A DNA stretch of 64,000 nt from Clostridium sp. AM22-11AC (GTDB lineage Bacteria > Bacillota > Clostridia > Lachnospirales > Lachnospiraceae), in the NCBI RefSeq assembly GCF_003473545.1, contig NZ_QUCM01000006.1:62001-126000 (forward strand), in the 5' to 3' direction. The notes beneath the pieces are model-generated. The model was not told the DNA's origin and did no database searches. It saw only the letters and a list, made by a program, of their open reading frames with translations. Numbering within the stretch: the first letter of the stretch is position 1; each line of letters starts with the position of its first letter. Below, piece after piece: positions 53,498 through 62,849 of this stretch. A program made the translations under genes and the position numbers.

Positions 53498-53589
53498 GCT
53501 ATCAAAACTCCTTGTCAACTACCGATTTGTAAGTTTCTTTAATCTCACATAGACACAGTATACCACAACTTCTGTGCCTATGCGATAAC

Positions 53590-55785
53590 TTACTGCTTCT
53601 TTCGATAAGAACTCATCTTCTCCACCGTTACCTCTGGATAGAAATAAGTCAGTATCGTTGCTCTAGGAATTCCTGCCGCAAGTGCCATCTTTAGCTCCTC
53701 TTTCTGCTCAGGTGTATATGACCAATGAAGCATTCGGTTTGTAATAGTATCTTCCCACTTAGGCTTTTCCCTTTCAGGATTCCTTACAGGCTTACCACCA
53801 GCGTTTCCACTAGAACCACTGGCAGTTGCTGTACTATCTGCTTTCTGTGATTCATCGACATACTCAAGCTCATTTGCCTGTTCCCTGTCTATCTTTGCTT
53901 TCTGCTCTGCTTCATCCTGCATGGAGAATCTTCTGCTTAATTCCACATCGCCAAGCATCATAAACTGCTCATAGGTTAGAGAATCTATATACACATTCTC
54001 GCCCTTATCCTTCAGTTTTTCATAATACTTAACTGCCTTGTCTGAAAGAATCTCAAATGGCGGACCGATAAGATTATTTGCTCCTCTTATCTCGTGAACA
54101 TAAGGCTCTCCCTTGCCATCTGCTGTCTGGTTAAACATCGGATGATTAAATGGAATAAACTTGTTGTCCATGATAGGATCAAATCCACGGATAAAAATAA
54201 TACATTTCTTATTATCCAGCTTTCTTACCTCATCGGGTGTAAACAGTTCCCTGCCTAAAACATCATAATTTCTTGACGAGCTTCCCTGCCTCCCCTTTGT
54301 CTCTCCGCTTGATTTTTTATCAATCGTGCCTTTTCCAAGCAGTTCCGAGACATACTTGTGCGTACTCTGCTCATTGCCTCCAAGATAGATGAAAGTATCG
54401 CAGTTGCCTGGAATGGTTTCCCAAGTATCCTTGAAAAGTGCCTTTAACTGGGCAAAGTTCTGTATGATGATAATACTGGAAATTTCCCTGCTTCGCATTG
54501 TAGAAAGCAGCGAACAAAAATCATCTGGCAATGCAACATTCGCAAATTCATCTAACATAAATGTCACATGAATCGGGAGTCTGCCACCGCAGTTAAAATC
54601 CGCCTGATAGTACAATTCCTGAAATATCTGCGTATAAAGTAGTCCAATAATAAAGTTATAGGATTTGTCACTATCCGGGATTACACAAAACAGTGCTGTC
54701 TTTGTCTCTCCATCCCCATTCACTCCAATACCGATATCTGACAGATTAAGCTCATCTTTTGAGAGTAATCGTAAAACCTGCTTATTCTCAAGAAATGCAA
54801 GTCTTGAGTTGGCACTGATGATAATGGAACGGACGGTATCTCCTGCACCTCTCATACACTTGTTGTACTGTTTTACTGCCGGATGATTAGCTCCAAGTGG
54901 AGAACTCTCCTCTAAGAACTTCATTCGCACATCCAGTTTCGATGCCTTTCCCTGCTCTGTCACTTCTGCTTCTCCAAGAAGCTTCAGTACTGTCTCAAAG
55001 TTTCTCTTTGCCGGCTGTACCTCCAGCCACACATAATAAAAGATAGCCTGTAAGAACAATCCTTCCGCTTTTTCCCAGAACGGATCACTTGGTGTCGCTC
55101 CCTTTGGTGTCGTATTGCTGATAAGGTTTGTAATCAGCTTGACCACATCTGTTTCCTCTCTGATATAGGAAAATGGATTGTAACAGTCTGATTTATCCAT
55201 CTCTAACAGATTAATGACTTTCAGGTTATATCCGTTATTTTTTAACATCTGCCCGCAGCTTCTAAGGATTTCTCCCTTTGGATCGGTACAGATAAAGGAA
55301 CAGTTATGCGGCATCTGCATAAGATTCGGCTTTACTTCATAAAATGTTTTTCCTGCTCCGGAACCACCACAGATAAGGATATTTCCATTGAGCTTGAGTC
55401 TCCTGAAATCCAGCGACATCTTCACATTCTGGCTGAGTATCCGGTTGAAATTTTCATCCTTATCTGCAAGTATCTTGTTGACCTGCTTCGGATTTTCAAA
55501 TCTTGCCGTACCAAATTCTTTGCCAGGCATATAGTTTCTCTGACTGGTGTAATACATGACAATAGCCATCGCATAGATACCTAATGCAATGGCTACTGCT
55601 TTTACTGTATTGGAATTGTAATAATTGGCAAAAGGAACAGCACATACTTCATTGAATCTGTCCATAAATTCATTAAAGGCAATCCCTTCCGTCCACGCAC
55701 CATTTATCAGATAACCAAGATACCCTGCTAACACTGCACCCACAAGGATGAATATCAGTGACGGCTTTTTCTTTGTTGTCTGCAT
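53590..55785 (-). CDS. virD4: VirD4/TraG type IV coupling protein
   Basis: 731 residues. Two N-terminal membrane helices, then Walker A ICGGSGAGKTFYEVKPN near 135 and Walker B FMLDEFANVALPDD near 410; the C-terminal about 100 residues are charged and end in TYFYPEVTVEKMSSYRKKQ. It recruits the relaxase-DNA complex to the channel and helps pump DNA. Six bases after the PcfB gene. Confidence 0.93.
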   Translation of the reverse strand: MQTTKKKPSLIFILVGAVLAGYLGYLINGAWTEGIAFNEFMDRFNEVCAVPFANYYNSNTVKAVAIALGIYAMAIVMYYTSQRNYMPGKEFGTARFENPKQVNKILADKDENFNRILSQNVKMSLDFRRLKLNGNILICGGSGAGKTFYEVKPNLMQMPHNCSFICTDPKGEILRSCGQMLKNNGYNLKVINLLEMDKSDCYNPFSYIREETDVVKLITNLISNTTPKGATPSDPFWEKAEGLFLQAIFYYVWLEVQPAKRNFETVLKLLGEAEVTEQGKASKLDVRMKFLEESSPLGANHPAVKQYNKCMRGAGDTVRSIIISANSRLAFLENKQVLRLLSKDELNLSDIGIGVNGDGETKTALFCVIPDSDKSYNFIIGLLYTQIFQELYYQADFNCGGRLPIHVTFMLDEFANVALPDDFCSLLSTMRSREISSIIIIQNFAQLKALFKDTWETIPGNCDTFIYLGGNEQSTHKYVSELLGKGTIDKKSSGETKGRQGSSSRNYDVLGRELFTPDEVRKLDNKKCIIFIRGFDPIMDNKFIPFNHPMFNQTADGKGEPYVHEIRGANNLIGPPFEILSDKAVKYYEKLKDKGENVYIDSLTYEQFMMLGDVELSRRFSMQDEAEQKAKIDREQANELEYVDESQKADSTATASGSSGNAGGKPVRNPEREKPKWEDTITNRMLHWSYTPEQKEELKMALAAGIPRATILTYFYPEVTVEKMSSYRKKQ

Positions 55786-55791
55786 AGGCTG

Positions 55792-56910
55792 CTACCTCGC
55801 TTTCTTTGTGGTAACAGTTTTCTTCTGTGTGGTCTTTTTCTGCTGCTTCTGCACTTTCTCGTAACGCTCCCTGACAGATGACTCCACCTTGTCGTAGTGA
55901 GTATAAAGCTCGGTTCCTTTCTGGGTTGTCACCACACGATTCTGCTCATCGTAGAGCTTATAATCCTTGGTGGAATCAAGGAAGGTAAGCATTGTCTTTC
56001 CACCATGAATCTCCATGATGTTTTCCTTACGGAGCCATACATATCTTGCCTCTTCTCCCCATGTGCCGGGAACTCTGGTCTTAACAGCATGGTCATTTTC
56101 TTCGATAATCAGCTTCTTGCTGATTGTCACATCTGACAGGTTCGCATTTTTTGATGCTGCAACTGCCCTCATTCTCTCAGCAAGGTCCTGATAGCCTCTG
56201 ACACGGTTGATAAATGCATCCTTGTCCATCATGACTGTATGGGTGCCATCCTCATTTTTCTTTCCAAGCACACCGATTGTCTCAAGCTGTTTGATAACAC
56301 TTTCAGCCTGCTCACCATTGATACTGAAATTCTCCTTGACCTGATCCACACTGATAGCTTTCTTTTCCATTGCAAACATTCCGACCTTTTCGATCAGTCC
56401 GTCAATAGCGGTATTAACCCTATCCCCTTCTATCGTGTGGCTTTTCTCGTTTCCCTGCTGTTTCTTCAAAAAATCCATCAGCTTGCCAAGGGATTTTTCA
56501 TCTCCATTCTTCAGATAATCGTCAAATGTGGCAATCTTACCAAACTTGAGCTTCTGTATCATCATATTCACACGGGGAACTGCCTCTGTATGAAAGATTA
56601 CCTCACTCAGTCCATCTTTCCTGTTACAGTCTGGAAGTACCGAATACAGGATTCCATACTTCTTTGCCATCTTTTCAACCTTTTTCATATCTTCGGTATT
56701 AAACTGCAACACCTGTAAATCGCCACCTTTTAAGATCAGCTTTCTCATGGATGTCTTGCCAAGTGACTTTTCATAATCAAGCATCCCTTTTAAGAAATCT
56801 ATTGCCTTCTGCATGGCAGCAATGCCGCCGCTTCCTACCTTCATGGCAATCTCAATGCCATCATAAGCTACACGGATGATCTGCACCGCTTCCTGAATCT
56901 CTTCTGCCAT
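55792..56910 (-). CDS. PcfB/DUF3801 family conjugation protein
   Basis: 372 residues. The DUF3801 core (residues about 10-160: AYDGIEIAMKVGSGGIAAMQKAIDFLKGML...ILYSVLPDCNRKDGLSEVIFHTEAVPRVNMMIQKL) is known from PcfB of pCF10, where it binds the relaxase and coupling protein. The C-terminal half holds a winged-helix-like stretch and a Lys/Thr-rich tail. Its ATG shares a base with the previous stop. Confidence 0.88.
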   Translation of the reverse strand: MAEEIQEAVQIIRVAYDGIEIAMKVGSGGIAAMQKAIDFLKGMLDYEKSLGKTSMRKLILKGGDLQVLQFNTEDMKKVEKMAKKYGILYSVLPDCNRKDGLSEVIFHTEAVPRVNMMIQKLKFGKIATFDDYLKNGDEKSLGKLMDFLKKQQGNEKSHTIEGDRVNTAIDGLIEKVGMFAMEKKAISVDQVKENFSINGEQAESVIKQLETIGVLGKKNEDGTHTVMMDKDAFINRVRGYQDLAERMRAVAASKNANLSDVTISKKLIIEENDHAVKTRVPGTWGEEARYVWLRKENIMEIHGGKTMLTFLDSTKDYKLYDEQNRVVTTQKGTELYTHYDKVESSVRERYEKVQKQQKKTTQKKTVTTKKAR

Positions 56911-57314
56911 TATCGCACCTCCACTTTCTCTCTGACTGTTGTTTTAAGCGTTTCTGTCTCTGTAGTACGGATTTCCTCGGCTGATACATCAATACCATAA
57001 GCAGTCAAAATATCTGCCAGATGATTGATTGCTTTCTCCTCCTCGATACGATACATTTCAAGTGCCACAAGCAGGTTTTCCACCTGTTCCACCCATGCAG
57101 GCTTCATATCATATTTAGACCTGTATGTGACCATAATCTCGTCCGACTCAGCCTTATCCGCTGAATGTGCCAAAGCTTCAATAAGAGAAATCGTGTCTTC
57201 CTTGCTGCCACTTCTGAATGCGAACTGGACAACAAAGTTTTTCTCTTCCTCTGTAAACTGATGCTCCACACCATTCATCTCTGTTACTGCTTCATTTACT
57301 ACTGCTAAATTCAT
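56910..57314 (-). CDS. Hypothetical ICE protein
   Basis: 134 helical residues starting MNLAVVNEAVTEMNGVEHQFTEEEKNFVVQFAFRSGSKEDTISLIEALAHSADKAESDEIMVTYRSKYDMKPAWVEQVENLLVALEMY. It lies between the coiled-coil protein and PcfB with 9- and 1-base junctions. No known family was recognised. Confidence 0.7.
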   Translation of the reverse strand: MNLAVVNEAVTEMNGVEHQFTEEEKNFVVQFAFRSGSKEDTISLIEALAHSADKAESDEIMVTYRSKYDMKPAWVEQVENLLVALEMYRIEEEKAINHLADILTAYGIDVSAEEIRTTETETLKTTVREKVEVR

Positions 57315-57323
57315 AAGTTCCTC

Positions 57324-58508
57324 CTAATCTGCCATGCTGTTTTCAAGCACAGCAATCTCAATGATCTCCTTCATCTTTTCCGCTGAAATGTTGTTGTTTA
57401 TGAGCTCTACAAGCTGTGACTCAGTAAGTCCCTTTTCTATTGCACTCTTAATCTGCACAAGCTGCGCCGGAACAAGGTCTCCCGATGCAACCAGCTTTAC
57501 AATGTCTGCTCTTGACTTTTTCTTAAATGACAGTCTTGCAAAAAGACTTGCCACTCCGCTGTTGCTGCTCTTTCTCACACTTCGCTCAATCGGAAGTCTC
57601 TGCACCACATTTCCAGTACCATCAACTACCGGAATCTGATAATAGACCGGAATCCCGTTTGCCACAGCCTGCATATTCTGCGGAACTGCAACTGTATCAA
57701 CCATCTTTTTTTCTGCCTGTGGTACGGACTGGCTTTCCTGCGGCTCTGCCTTACTTTCTGCCCCTTTCTTATTCTCTATGGCAACACTTATGATCTTATC
57801 TTCCAATGACTCTATTCTGTCTCCCATACGCTTCATCTCCTTATCCTTTTTCTCAATATCATCCCTGAGCCTTGCAATCGTACTGCTTGCCTTATTCAGT
57901 TCATTCTGCTGACTGTTGATAAGAGCATCCTTATCCTGATTCTCCTTGACCAGACGCTCCCTGACTTCCTCGTCATCTTTGGAAGTTTCTATTTCAGAAA
58001 GCTTCTTATTCAGGGCATCATACCTTTCATTCTGGTGATTGATTTTTTCCACCACTTCATCCATCTGAGCTACAAGACTTTTCACATACTCTAAATCCTG
58101 TGGTATCTGCTCTTTGGCTTTATTAAGCTTATCTAATACCACATCAAACATCCTGCGCATGTTTACTGCTGTATCATCTTTTTGGACTACCTCTCTGATT
58201 GCATCAATCGGCACACCTTTTTCATAGTAATCCAATGCTGTCTGCATCTTAGGTGCTGCCATCCTGCTATCTTTCAGCAGCGTTAACAACTCTTCTGATA
58301 CACCCTTATGCAGACATTTTGATAACACCCTCATCTGCTCAATGTCATAACTTTTTTTAAGATACAGACCGATTTCATCATCAGTCAGTCCATATTCATA
58401 ATCGCTTTTGACAAGAGCAATAACCTCACTGTCCATATGCTTATTACGAAGAATCTGTATCTTTCTCTCAATCGCCATTTCACTTAATGGCTCTCTTTTT
58501 TCTTCCAT
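57324..58508 (-). CDS. Coiled-coil ICE protein of unknown function
   Basis: 394 residues. The first about 110 have helical repeats of the kind HMDSEVIALVKSDYEYGLTDDEIGLYLKKSYDIEQMRVLSKCLHKGVSEELLTLL; a coiled coil runs from about 150 to 240; the C-terminus repeats the small helical pattern (SGDLVPAQLVQIKSAIEKGLTESQLVELINNN). It is directly downstream of the relaxase and may be a relaxosome accessory. Confidence 0.75.
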   Translation of the reverse strand: MEEKREPLSEMAIERKIQILRNKHMDSEVIALVKSDYEYGLTDDEIGLYLKKSYDIEQMRVLSKCLHKGVSEELLTLLKDSRMAAPKMQTALDYYEKGVPIDAIREVVQKDDTAVNMRRMFDVVLDKLNKAKEQIPQDLEYVKSLVAQMDEVVEKINHQNERYDALNKKLSEIETSKDDEEVRERLVKENQDKDALINSQQNELNKASSTIARLRDDIEKKDKEMKRMGDRIESLEDKIISVAIENKKGAESKAEPQESQSVPQAEKKMVDTVAVPQNMQAVANGIPVYYQIPVVDGTGNVVQRLPIERSVRKSSNSGVASLFARLSFKKKSRADIVKLVASGDLVPAQLVQIKSAIEKGLTESQLVELINNNISAEKMKEIIEIAVLENSMAD

Positions 58509-58537
58509 ATATGCCTCCTAACCACTAAAAAAACAGC

Positions 58538-59980
58538 CTAATGTACCGGCTGTTCTTTTCTGTCTCTTATTGTTTCTTTGTCATACTGCTTCTCTTCTGC
58601 CGAAGCTGATACAGTAAGTTCCTTCCATATTGATCTTCCAAGGCTAAGTTCCTTTGATACCGCCCGTTCTGCCTTACAGTCCTGTGCATACTTGCTCTCA
58701 TATTTTTTTCTAAGACTCTCGACCTCTTCCACACTATATCCCTGTGCCAGAAGCTCAGTGTTAAGCCTTTCCCATGCATTGTGCTCGTCTTCAAAGAAGG
58801 TATCCCCACTCTGATAACACGATTCCGCATCATCAAGCCCCCGGATCTGTTCTGCCTTGTCAAAAATATCTTTGAATCTTTCCTTAGCCTTATAGGTCTT
58901 ACTCTTTTCCTTTGATGCTTCTTTTTTCTTATCCGTCAGATTATCAAGTACCGATACAAGTTCTTCCGCACTCTCAATCTTATGCCTTACCAAAAATAGA
59001 TACTGCTCCTGTAGCTTATGCATCTTTCGGATATCATCCTTATACTTCCATACCTGACTATATGGCTTCTTTTTCAGCTTTCCAATCCGGTAAAGCTTTG
59101 CATAATATCTTTTCTGCAAGCCTGACATCTTCGCCCTGCGGTATCTTTTGACATAGCACTTTACTATCGCTGCCTGCCTTTCCTCATTCTGTGACTGGTA
59201 AAAGGATAAATCTTCCTTAGCAATACGCTCCACAATAGCTTCCTGTGAATAATTCTCGCCAAGAGTCTTACATCTTCTGAATCTTGTCATCCCCTGTAGT
59301 CTGACTGCCAGATACTTTCCCTGCTTGACCTCATATCCTTTTTCCGACAGCAGCTCCAGAAATCCACTGAAATCATTTGCCTGTAAAATGCAGGCATCAA
59401 GATCTCTTTTTATCATATCTGCCCACACAAAGCTGCCTTCACGATATTCGCTCCAATCCTTATAATTCTCGTGCTGTTTCTCTTTGCTGCCATCCTCCAC
59501 ATCTATAATGGAAAGACCATACTCCTGACACAGCTTATTGGTAATCGGCTGGATATACTTTGCCCAGTCACCTTTCTCGTAGCGATACTTTTTCCCATCC
59601 ACAAAGCTTACACTGTTAAATACAATGTGTGAATGAACATGGTCTGTATTATCATGAACCACAAATACCGCTTCATAGGCATCACCAAGATATTCTGCTA
59701 CAAACTTCTGTGTTATCTCAAAAGCCCTGTCTGGTTCCACCTCATCCTCTTTGAAAGAAAGAATGATATGATACCCCTGTCGCTTGTCTGTTTTTCCAAA
59801 CTTCTTCTTTGTATCCATCATCTGTTCAAAAGCCATATCTGCCTGGCAGTTTATGGCTCCCACAAGTCTTCCTCCCTGCGTTTTCTCAGGATTCATTACA
59901 TAATCCAGTGCCCGCTTTAAATGCCTTGCATGAAAAGAATTCCCGCTGTCCTTCATGTGAAGTATCTTACTGATTGCCAA
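58538..59980 (-). CDS. MOBP-type relaxase (MobA/VirD2-like)
   Basis: 480 residues. The three-His motif VHDNTDHVHSHIVFNSV near 107-121 binds the metal; the likely nucleophile Tyr is in HLKRALDYVMNPEKTQGG near 27. RQGYHIILSF is the second strand motif. The C-terminal half is charged and helical. It nicks oriT, stays bound to the 5' end and pilots the strand. Overlaps MobC by 14 bases, so they are translated together. Confidence 0.93.
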   Translation of the reverse strand: MAISKILHMKDSGNSFHARHLKRALDYVMNPEKTQGGRLVGAINCQADMAFEQMMDTKKKFGKTDKRQGYHIILSFKEDEVEPDRAFEITQKFVAEYLGDAYEAVFVVHDNTDHVHSHIVFNSVSFVDGKKYRYEKGDWAKYIQPITNKLCQEYGLSIIDVEDGSKEKQHENYKDWSEYREGSFVWADMIKRDLDACILQANDFSGFLELLSEKGYEVKQGKYLAVRLQGMTRFRRCKTLGENYSQEAIVERIAKEDLSFYQSQNEERQAAIVKCYVKRYRRAKMSGLQKRYYAKLYRIGKLKKKPYSQVWKYKDDIRKMHKLQEQYLFLVRHKIESAEELVSVLDNLTDKKKEASKEKSKTYKAKERFKDIFDKAEQIRGLDDAESCYQSGDTFFEDEHNAWERLNTELLAQGYSVEEVESLRKKYESKYAQDCKAERAVSKELSLGRSIWKELTVSASAEEKQYDKETIRDRKEQPVH

Positions 59981-60299
59981 TCTTTACCACCGCCTCGCTG
60001 ACAGATTGATTCAGCTTTTTCATATATGCCACAAGCTGTTCCTTATCTTTCTTGGAATATATCTGAGCATTACTGTTAAATACAATCTGATTGATGTTAA
60101 TGCCGATACGGTTTACCTCATTGATAAGCTCTTTAAGAAGTTTCCTTACTTCCAGATAATCATTTGGTTTCTGACTGATTAGAAGCCTGATATATTCGGC
60201 TTCATTCATTCCATTAGCCTTTGCCTTATCAGAAAGCACTTTCGCTTCCTGTGGCATAAGTCTTAGTGTTTTCCTTATACAATGAACTTTATCTGCCAT
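59967..60299 (-). CDS. mobC: MobC-like relaxosome accessory protein
   Basis: 110 residues. An N-terminal ribbon-helix-helix (IRKTLRLMPQEAKVLSDKAKANGMNEAEYIRLLISQKP) and the C-terminal MobC pattern ELINEVNRIGININQIVFNSNAQIYSKKDKEQLVAYMKKL. It opens oriT for the relaxase. Four bases after the upstream gene. Confidence 0.92.
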   Translation of the reverse strand: MADKVHCIRKTLRLMPQEAKVLSDKAKANGMNEAEYIRLLISQKPNDYLEVRKLLKELINEVNRIGININQIVFNSNAQIYSKKDKEQLVAYMKKLNQSVSEAVVKIGNQ

Positions 60300-60303
60300 A
60301 GGA

Positions 60304-60825
60304 TCACCTTCCTCTCTTACCCGTACTGTATTCTCTTATTCCTTCTGCTACTGTTACAGCAGCCTTTTCAAGTTCTTTATTACCCAGCTGGGCAATAACC
60401 CTGTCTGCAAGCTCTGTGGCAACTGCTATAAGCTCCTTACCATGACTGGTCTTGTCGAACAATCTGTCCAGTCTCTTTTCATCTGCTTTCAGACTTTCAT
60501 ACTTGTTCTGATACTCGTTATAGTCGTTAAAATCCTTTGGATCACTCCTGTGTGCTTCCGCATCAAGTATCAGTTCATAGTTCCATTCACAGACAATATC
60601 TATAACATCATCAATCGAATATGGTTCTATCTCGCCATTCTCTTCAGCAATATCCTGCCTGTACATCTTCCCATCTGAATCTATGCCAATGGCATAATCA
60701 TGTCCTTCCATATAGTTAAGCAGAATTGCAGCATCTTCTATCGAAGGGTTTAGTAAGATATCAAATGTGTCTGCCCAGGCAATAAGTTCCTCTGGTTCTG
60801 CGATTATTGTAAGTTCTTTATCCAT
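60304..60825 (-). CDS. Hypothetical acidic ICE protein
   Basis: 173 residues: MDKELTIIAEPEELIAWADTFDILLNPSIEDAAILLNYMEGHDYAIGIDSDGKMYRQDIAEENGEIEPYSIDDVIDIVCEWNYELI..., then a helical tail. First gene after the hairpin block. No known domain was seen; maybe an oriT-region factor. Confidence 0.65.
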   Translation of the reverse strand: MDKELTIIAEPEELIAWADTFDILLNPSIEDAAILLNYMEGHDYAIGIDSDGKMYRQDIAEENGEIEPYSIDDVIDIVCEWNYELILDAEAHRSDPKDFNDYNEYQNKYESLKADEKRLDRLFDKTSHGKELIAVATELADRVIAQLGNKELEKAAVTVAEGIREYSTGKRGR

Positions 60826-60904
60826 TGCTTTCCTGCACCTCCCTTATCCGTGTTTTGTATATCTCTTCCACCCACACGCCTGTCTGAATCTCTTAGGTTT
60901 ACGG

Positions 60905-60967
60905 CTAGATACGCATTAGAGACATCTCTGTCCTAATGCCATCTAGTTAGGGAGAAAATCTCCCTAA
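60905..60967. other. Candidate oriT: two adjacent hairpins before the mob genes
   Basis: Hairpin 1: CTAGAT (60905-60910) and GCATTAG (60913-60919) pair with CTAATGC (60933-60939) and ATCTAG (60941-60946), a 13-bp nested stem. Hairpin 2: TTAGGGAGA (60947-60955), loop AAA, TCTCCCTAA (60959-60967). Position upstream of the mobC/relaxase genes and stacked dyads are typical of oriT, but the nic site cannot be assigned by eye. Confidence 0.5.
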
Positions 60968-60984
60968 AACCCTCTGTTTATGAA

Positions 60985-61213
60985 AGTGGGGGCGCTTTTT
61001 GCCCCCACTTTGCTACTTTGGGGGCACTTTCTGCCCCCATTTTGTTATTTTGGGGGCGTTTTCCGCCCCCACTTTTATTTTTACTTCAGTCCGGATTTTG
61101 TCGTGTCCAAATTGTGGGGGCACTTTCTGCCCCCACTTTGACATTTTGGGGGCGCTTTCTGCCCCCACTTTGCTGTTTTGGGGGCGCTTTCTGCCCCCAC
61201 ACATCAAAATCCG
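60985..61213. repeat. Array of six GC-rich stem-loops
   Basis: Six copies of TGGGGGC...GCCCCCA with 5-7-base loops occupy 60985-61009, 61019-61039, 61051-61071, 61114-61136, 61147-61167 and 61179-61199. Spacing is about 32-34 bases except for a 42-base break between copies 3 and 4. CGGATTTTG (61092-61100) and CAAAATCCG (61205-61213) bracket copies 4-6. There is no T-run, so these are not ordinary terminators. The array lies just after the TOPRIM gene and before the candidate oriT. Confidence 0.85.
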
Positions 61214-61218
61214 ATTTC

Positions 61219-62196
61219 TCATGCCCTGACTGGTTCATCTGCTCTCTGATTCATCTGGTTCAGATTAAGCTTTGCAGCCACAAGCCACTCGTTGTAATCC
61301 TTATATCCGGCTGGAGGCGGACAGTCTTCTACCTCATATCCAAGCTCATAATACTTTCTCATAAGTTCAGTAGCTGCTTTTCTCCCCGGCTCATCTCCAT
61401 CAAGGCAGAACCGGATGGAAGTAATCTGCGGATGTTCCCGAAGAAATGTCTCAAGTGGTGCATCTGCAAGCATTCCAAGTGCCAGCTTATTTGATTCATA
61501 ATCCGTGAAGATATCAACATAACTCATAAGGTCGATTGCTGCCTCAAATACTACAAGCTCTGTACTGTTCTCATTTACCACATTAAATCCATAGTTCTTA
61601 TCATTTCCTGTGACATCACACTTGAATGGCTTACCCTGCTTATCAAACACTCCCCGCATACTTGCAAATCTTGTCACTCCATTTTTATCATTTCCTTTGA
61701 AAACGACATTGTGGTAATGCCTGCTCTCATAAATCAGTCCATCTTTTAAAAACAGATCTATGACTGCTCTGCTGATTCCTCTCTCCTGATTCAGATATGA
61801 AATAAGATAGGAATTATCTCCTGCAGGTTCCGGTAGGACAAACGGCTTTCTCTCCTCTGCCTGCTTCTGCGATACCTGATGAACAAGTGGCTGCTTTACA
61901 GGATTCTCGATTCTTCTGTATCCTGCAAAATCTAAAAGCCAGAACACAGCCTCTTTTACACTCATTCCACAAAATACCCGTAAGAAATCTATCTGTGAGC
62001 CGCCATTGTTGCCTTTGTCAAACTGCCTTGACCATCTGTACCAATGGCTTCTGTTATAGATACGAATGGAATCCATCTCCTTTAAAGTGTGGTATTTGCC
62101 AATCCTCTTTACTGTATACCCAAGGCTTTCTGCAACTGCACACAGGTCAACACTCTTTGCTATGGCAAGCTCTTCATCCGTAAATCTTCCATCCAT
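61219..62196 (-). CDS. DUF3991/TOPRIM primase-like protein
   Basis: 325 residues. An N-terminal DUF3991 region (SVDLCAVAESLGYTVKRIGKYHTLKEMDSIRIYNRSHWYRWSRQ...GGSQIDFLRVFCGMSVKEAVFWLLDFAGY) and a C-terminal TOPRIM with the Glu in VVFEAAIDLMSYV and the DxD-type motif in FCLDGDEPGRKA. The CHC2 zinc finger of DnaG is missing. Such proteins prime the complementary strand of transferred ICE DNA. Followed immediately by the hairpin array, which might be its template site (inference). Confidence 0.88.
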   Translation of the reverse strand: MDGRFTDEELAIAKSVDLCAVAESLGYTVKRIGKYHTLKEMDSIRIYNRSHWYRWSRQFDKGNNGGSQIDFLRVFCGMSVKEAVFWLLDFAGYRRIENPVKQPLVHQVSQKQAEERKPFVLPEPAGDNSYLISYLNQERGISRAVIDLFLKDGLIYESRHYHNVVFKGNDKNGVTRFASMRGVFDKQGKPFKCDVTGNDKNYGFNVVNENSTELVVFEAAIDLMSYVDIFTDYESNKLALGMLADAPLETFLREHPQITSIRFCLDGDEPGRKAATELMRKYYELGYEVEDCPPPAGYKDYNEWLVAAKLNLNQMNQRADEPVRA

Positions 62197-62200
62197 GCTT

Positions 62201-62740
62201 TCACCTTGCCTTTCCCTGCTCTGCTACAAGCGGTGACTTGATATCAAGTGTCCGGTAATCCGTGCTCAGGGTAATCTTAGGATTATCAATCATGCCTTTT
62301 TCCCTGAAACTGAAAAATTCACGATTGTCACCACCGACTATGATATGGTCAATGAGAGGTATTCCCATCAGCTCACACAGCTTGTTCATGCGATCCGTCA
62401 TCATCGTGTCTGCCTTGCTTGGGAATACGTTCCCGGATGGATGACAATGGATTAACATCATGCTTGCGGCATTGCTTAAGATACTTGATTTAAACAGTTC
62501 TCTCGGATGTGCCATTGCCTCATTTAAAGAGCCAACACTTGCAAAATGCACATTGATAGGTTTTAAATCTGACCTTAGATTGACCACACACACTACTTCC
62601 CTGTCAAACTGGCACATACAGTCTCCCATGACAGCAGCTATATCCGCCGGATTGTTAAAGGTATGCTCCGAATAAATCGGAGCATCCTTTACAAGTCTTA
62701 CCGAAACCACATCAAGCTTGAAGTCATTCTTCTTTGGCAT
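62201..62740 (-). CDS. RadC/JAB-domain protein
   Basis: 179 residues from ATG 62740. The metal motif HCHPSGNVFPSKAD, with an earlier Glu-type strand, is the JAMM signature of RadC-like proteins, common in ICEs with unknown activity, maybe DNA repair or deubiquitination-like proteolysis. A longer frame to 62785 overlaps the small upstream gene. GAGGAGGCGGTGTCTG is the binding site. Confidence 0.88.
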   Translation of the reverse strand: MPKKNDFKLDVVSVRLVKDAPIYSEHTFNNPADIAAVMGDCMCQFDREVVCVVNLRSDLKPINVHFASVGSLNEAMAHPRELFKSSILSNAASMMLIHCHPSGNVFPSKADTMMTDRMNKLCELMGIPLIDHIIVGGDNREFFSFREKGMIDNPKITLSTDYRTLDIKSPLVAEQGKAR

Positions 62741-62840
62741 CAGACACCGCCTCCTCTCCAAACTCGACACGGATAACAAAGTCACCTTTCTGGCTGTTTA
62801 TGAGAGCAATGAGTTCTTCCATTGTAAGTTCCTGCTCCAT
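62724..62840 (-). CDS. Small conserved-type ICE peptide
   Basis: 38 residues: MEQELTMEELIALINSQKGDFVIRVEFGEEAVSDAKEE. GGAGGCAGTT lies before the ATG and the gene overlaps radC by 17 bases, with the radC binding site inside it, as in translationally coupled pairs. No function known. Confidence 0.7.
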   Translation of the reverse strand: MEQELTMEELIALINSQKGDFVIRVEFGEEAVSDAKEE

Positions 62841-62849
62841 AACTGCCTC

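Noticed and set aside
60985..61213. CRISPR array
   Set aside because: Repeats are short self-complementary stems, spacers are similar to each other and only about 10 bases long, and there are no cas genes.
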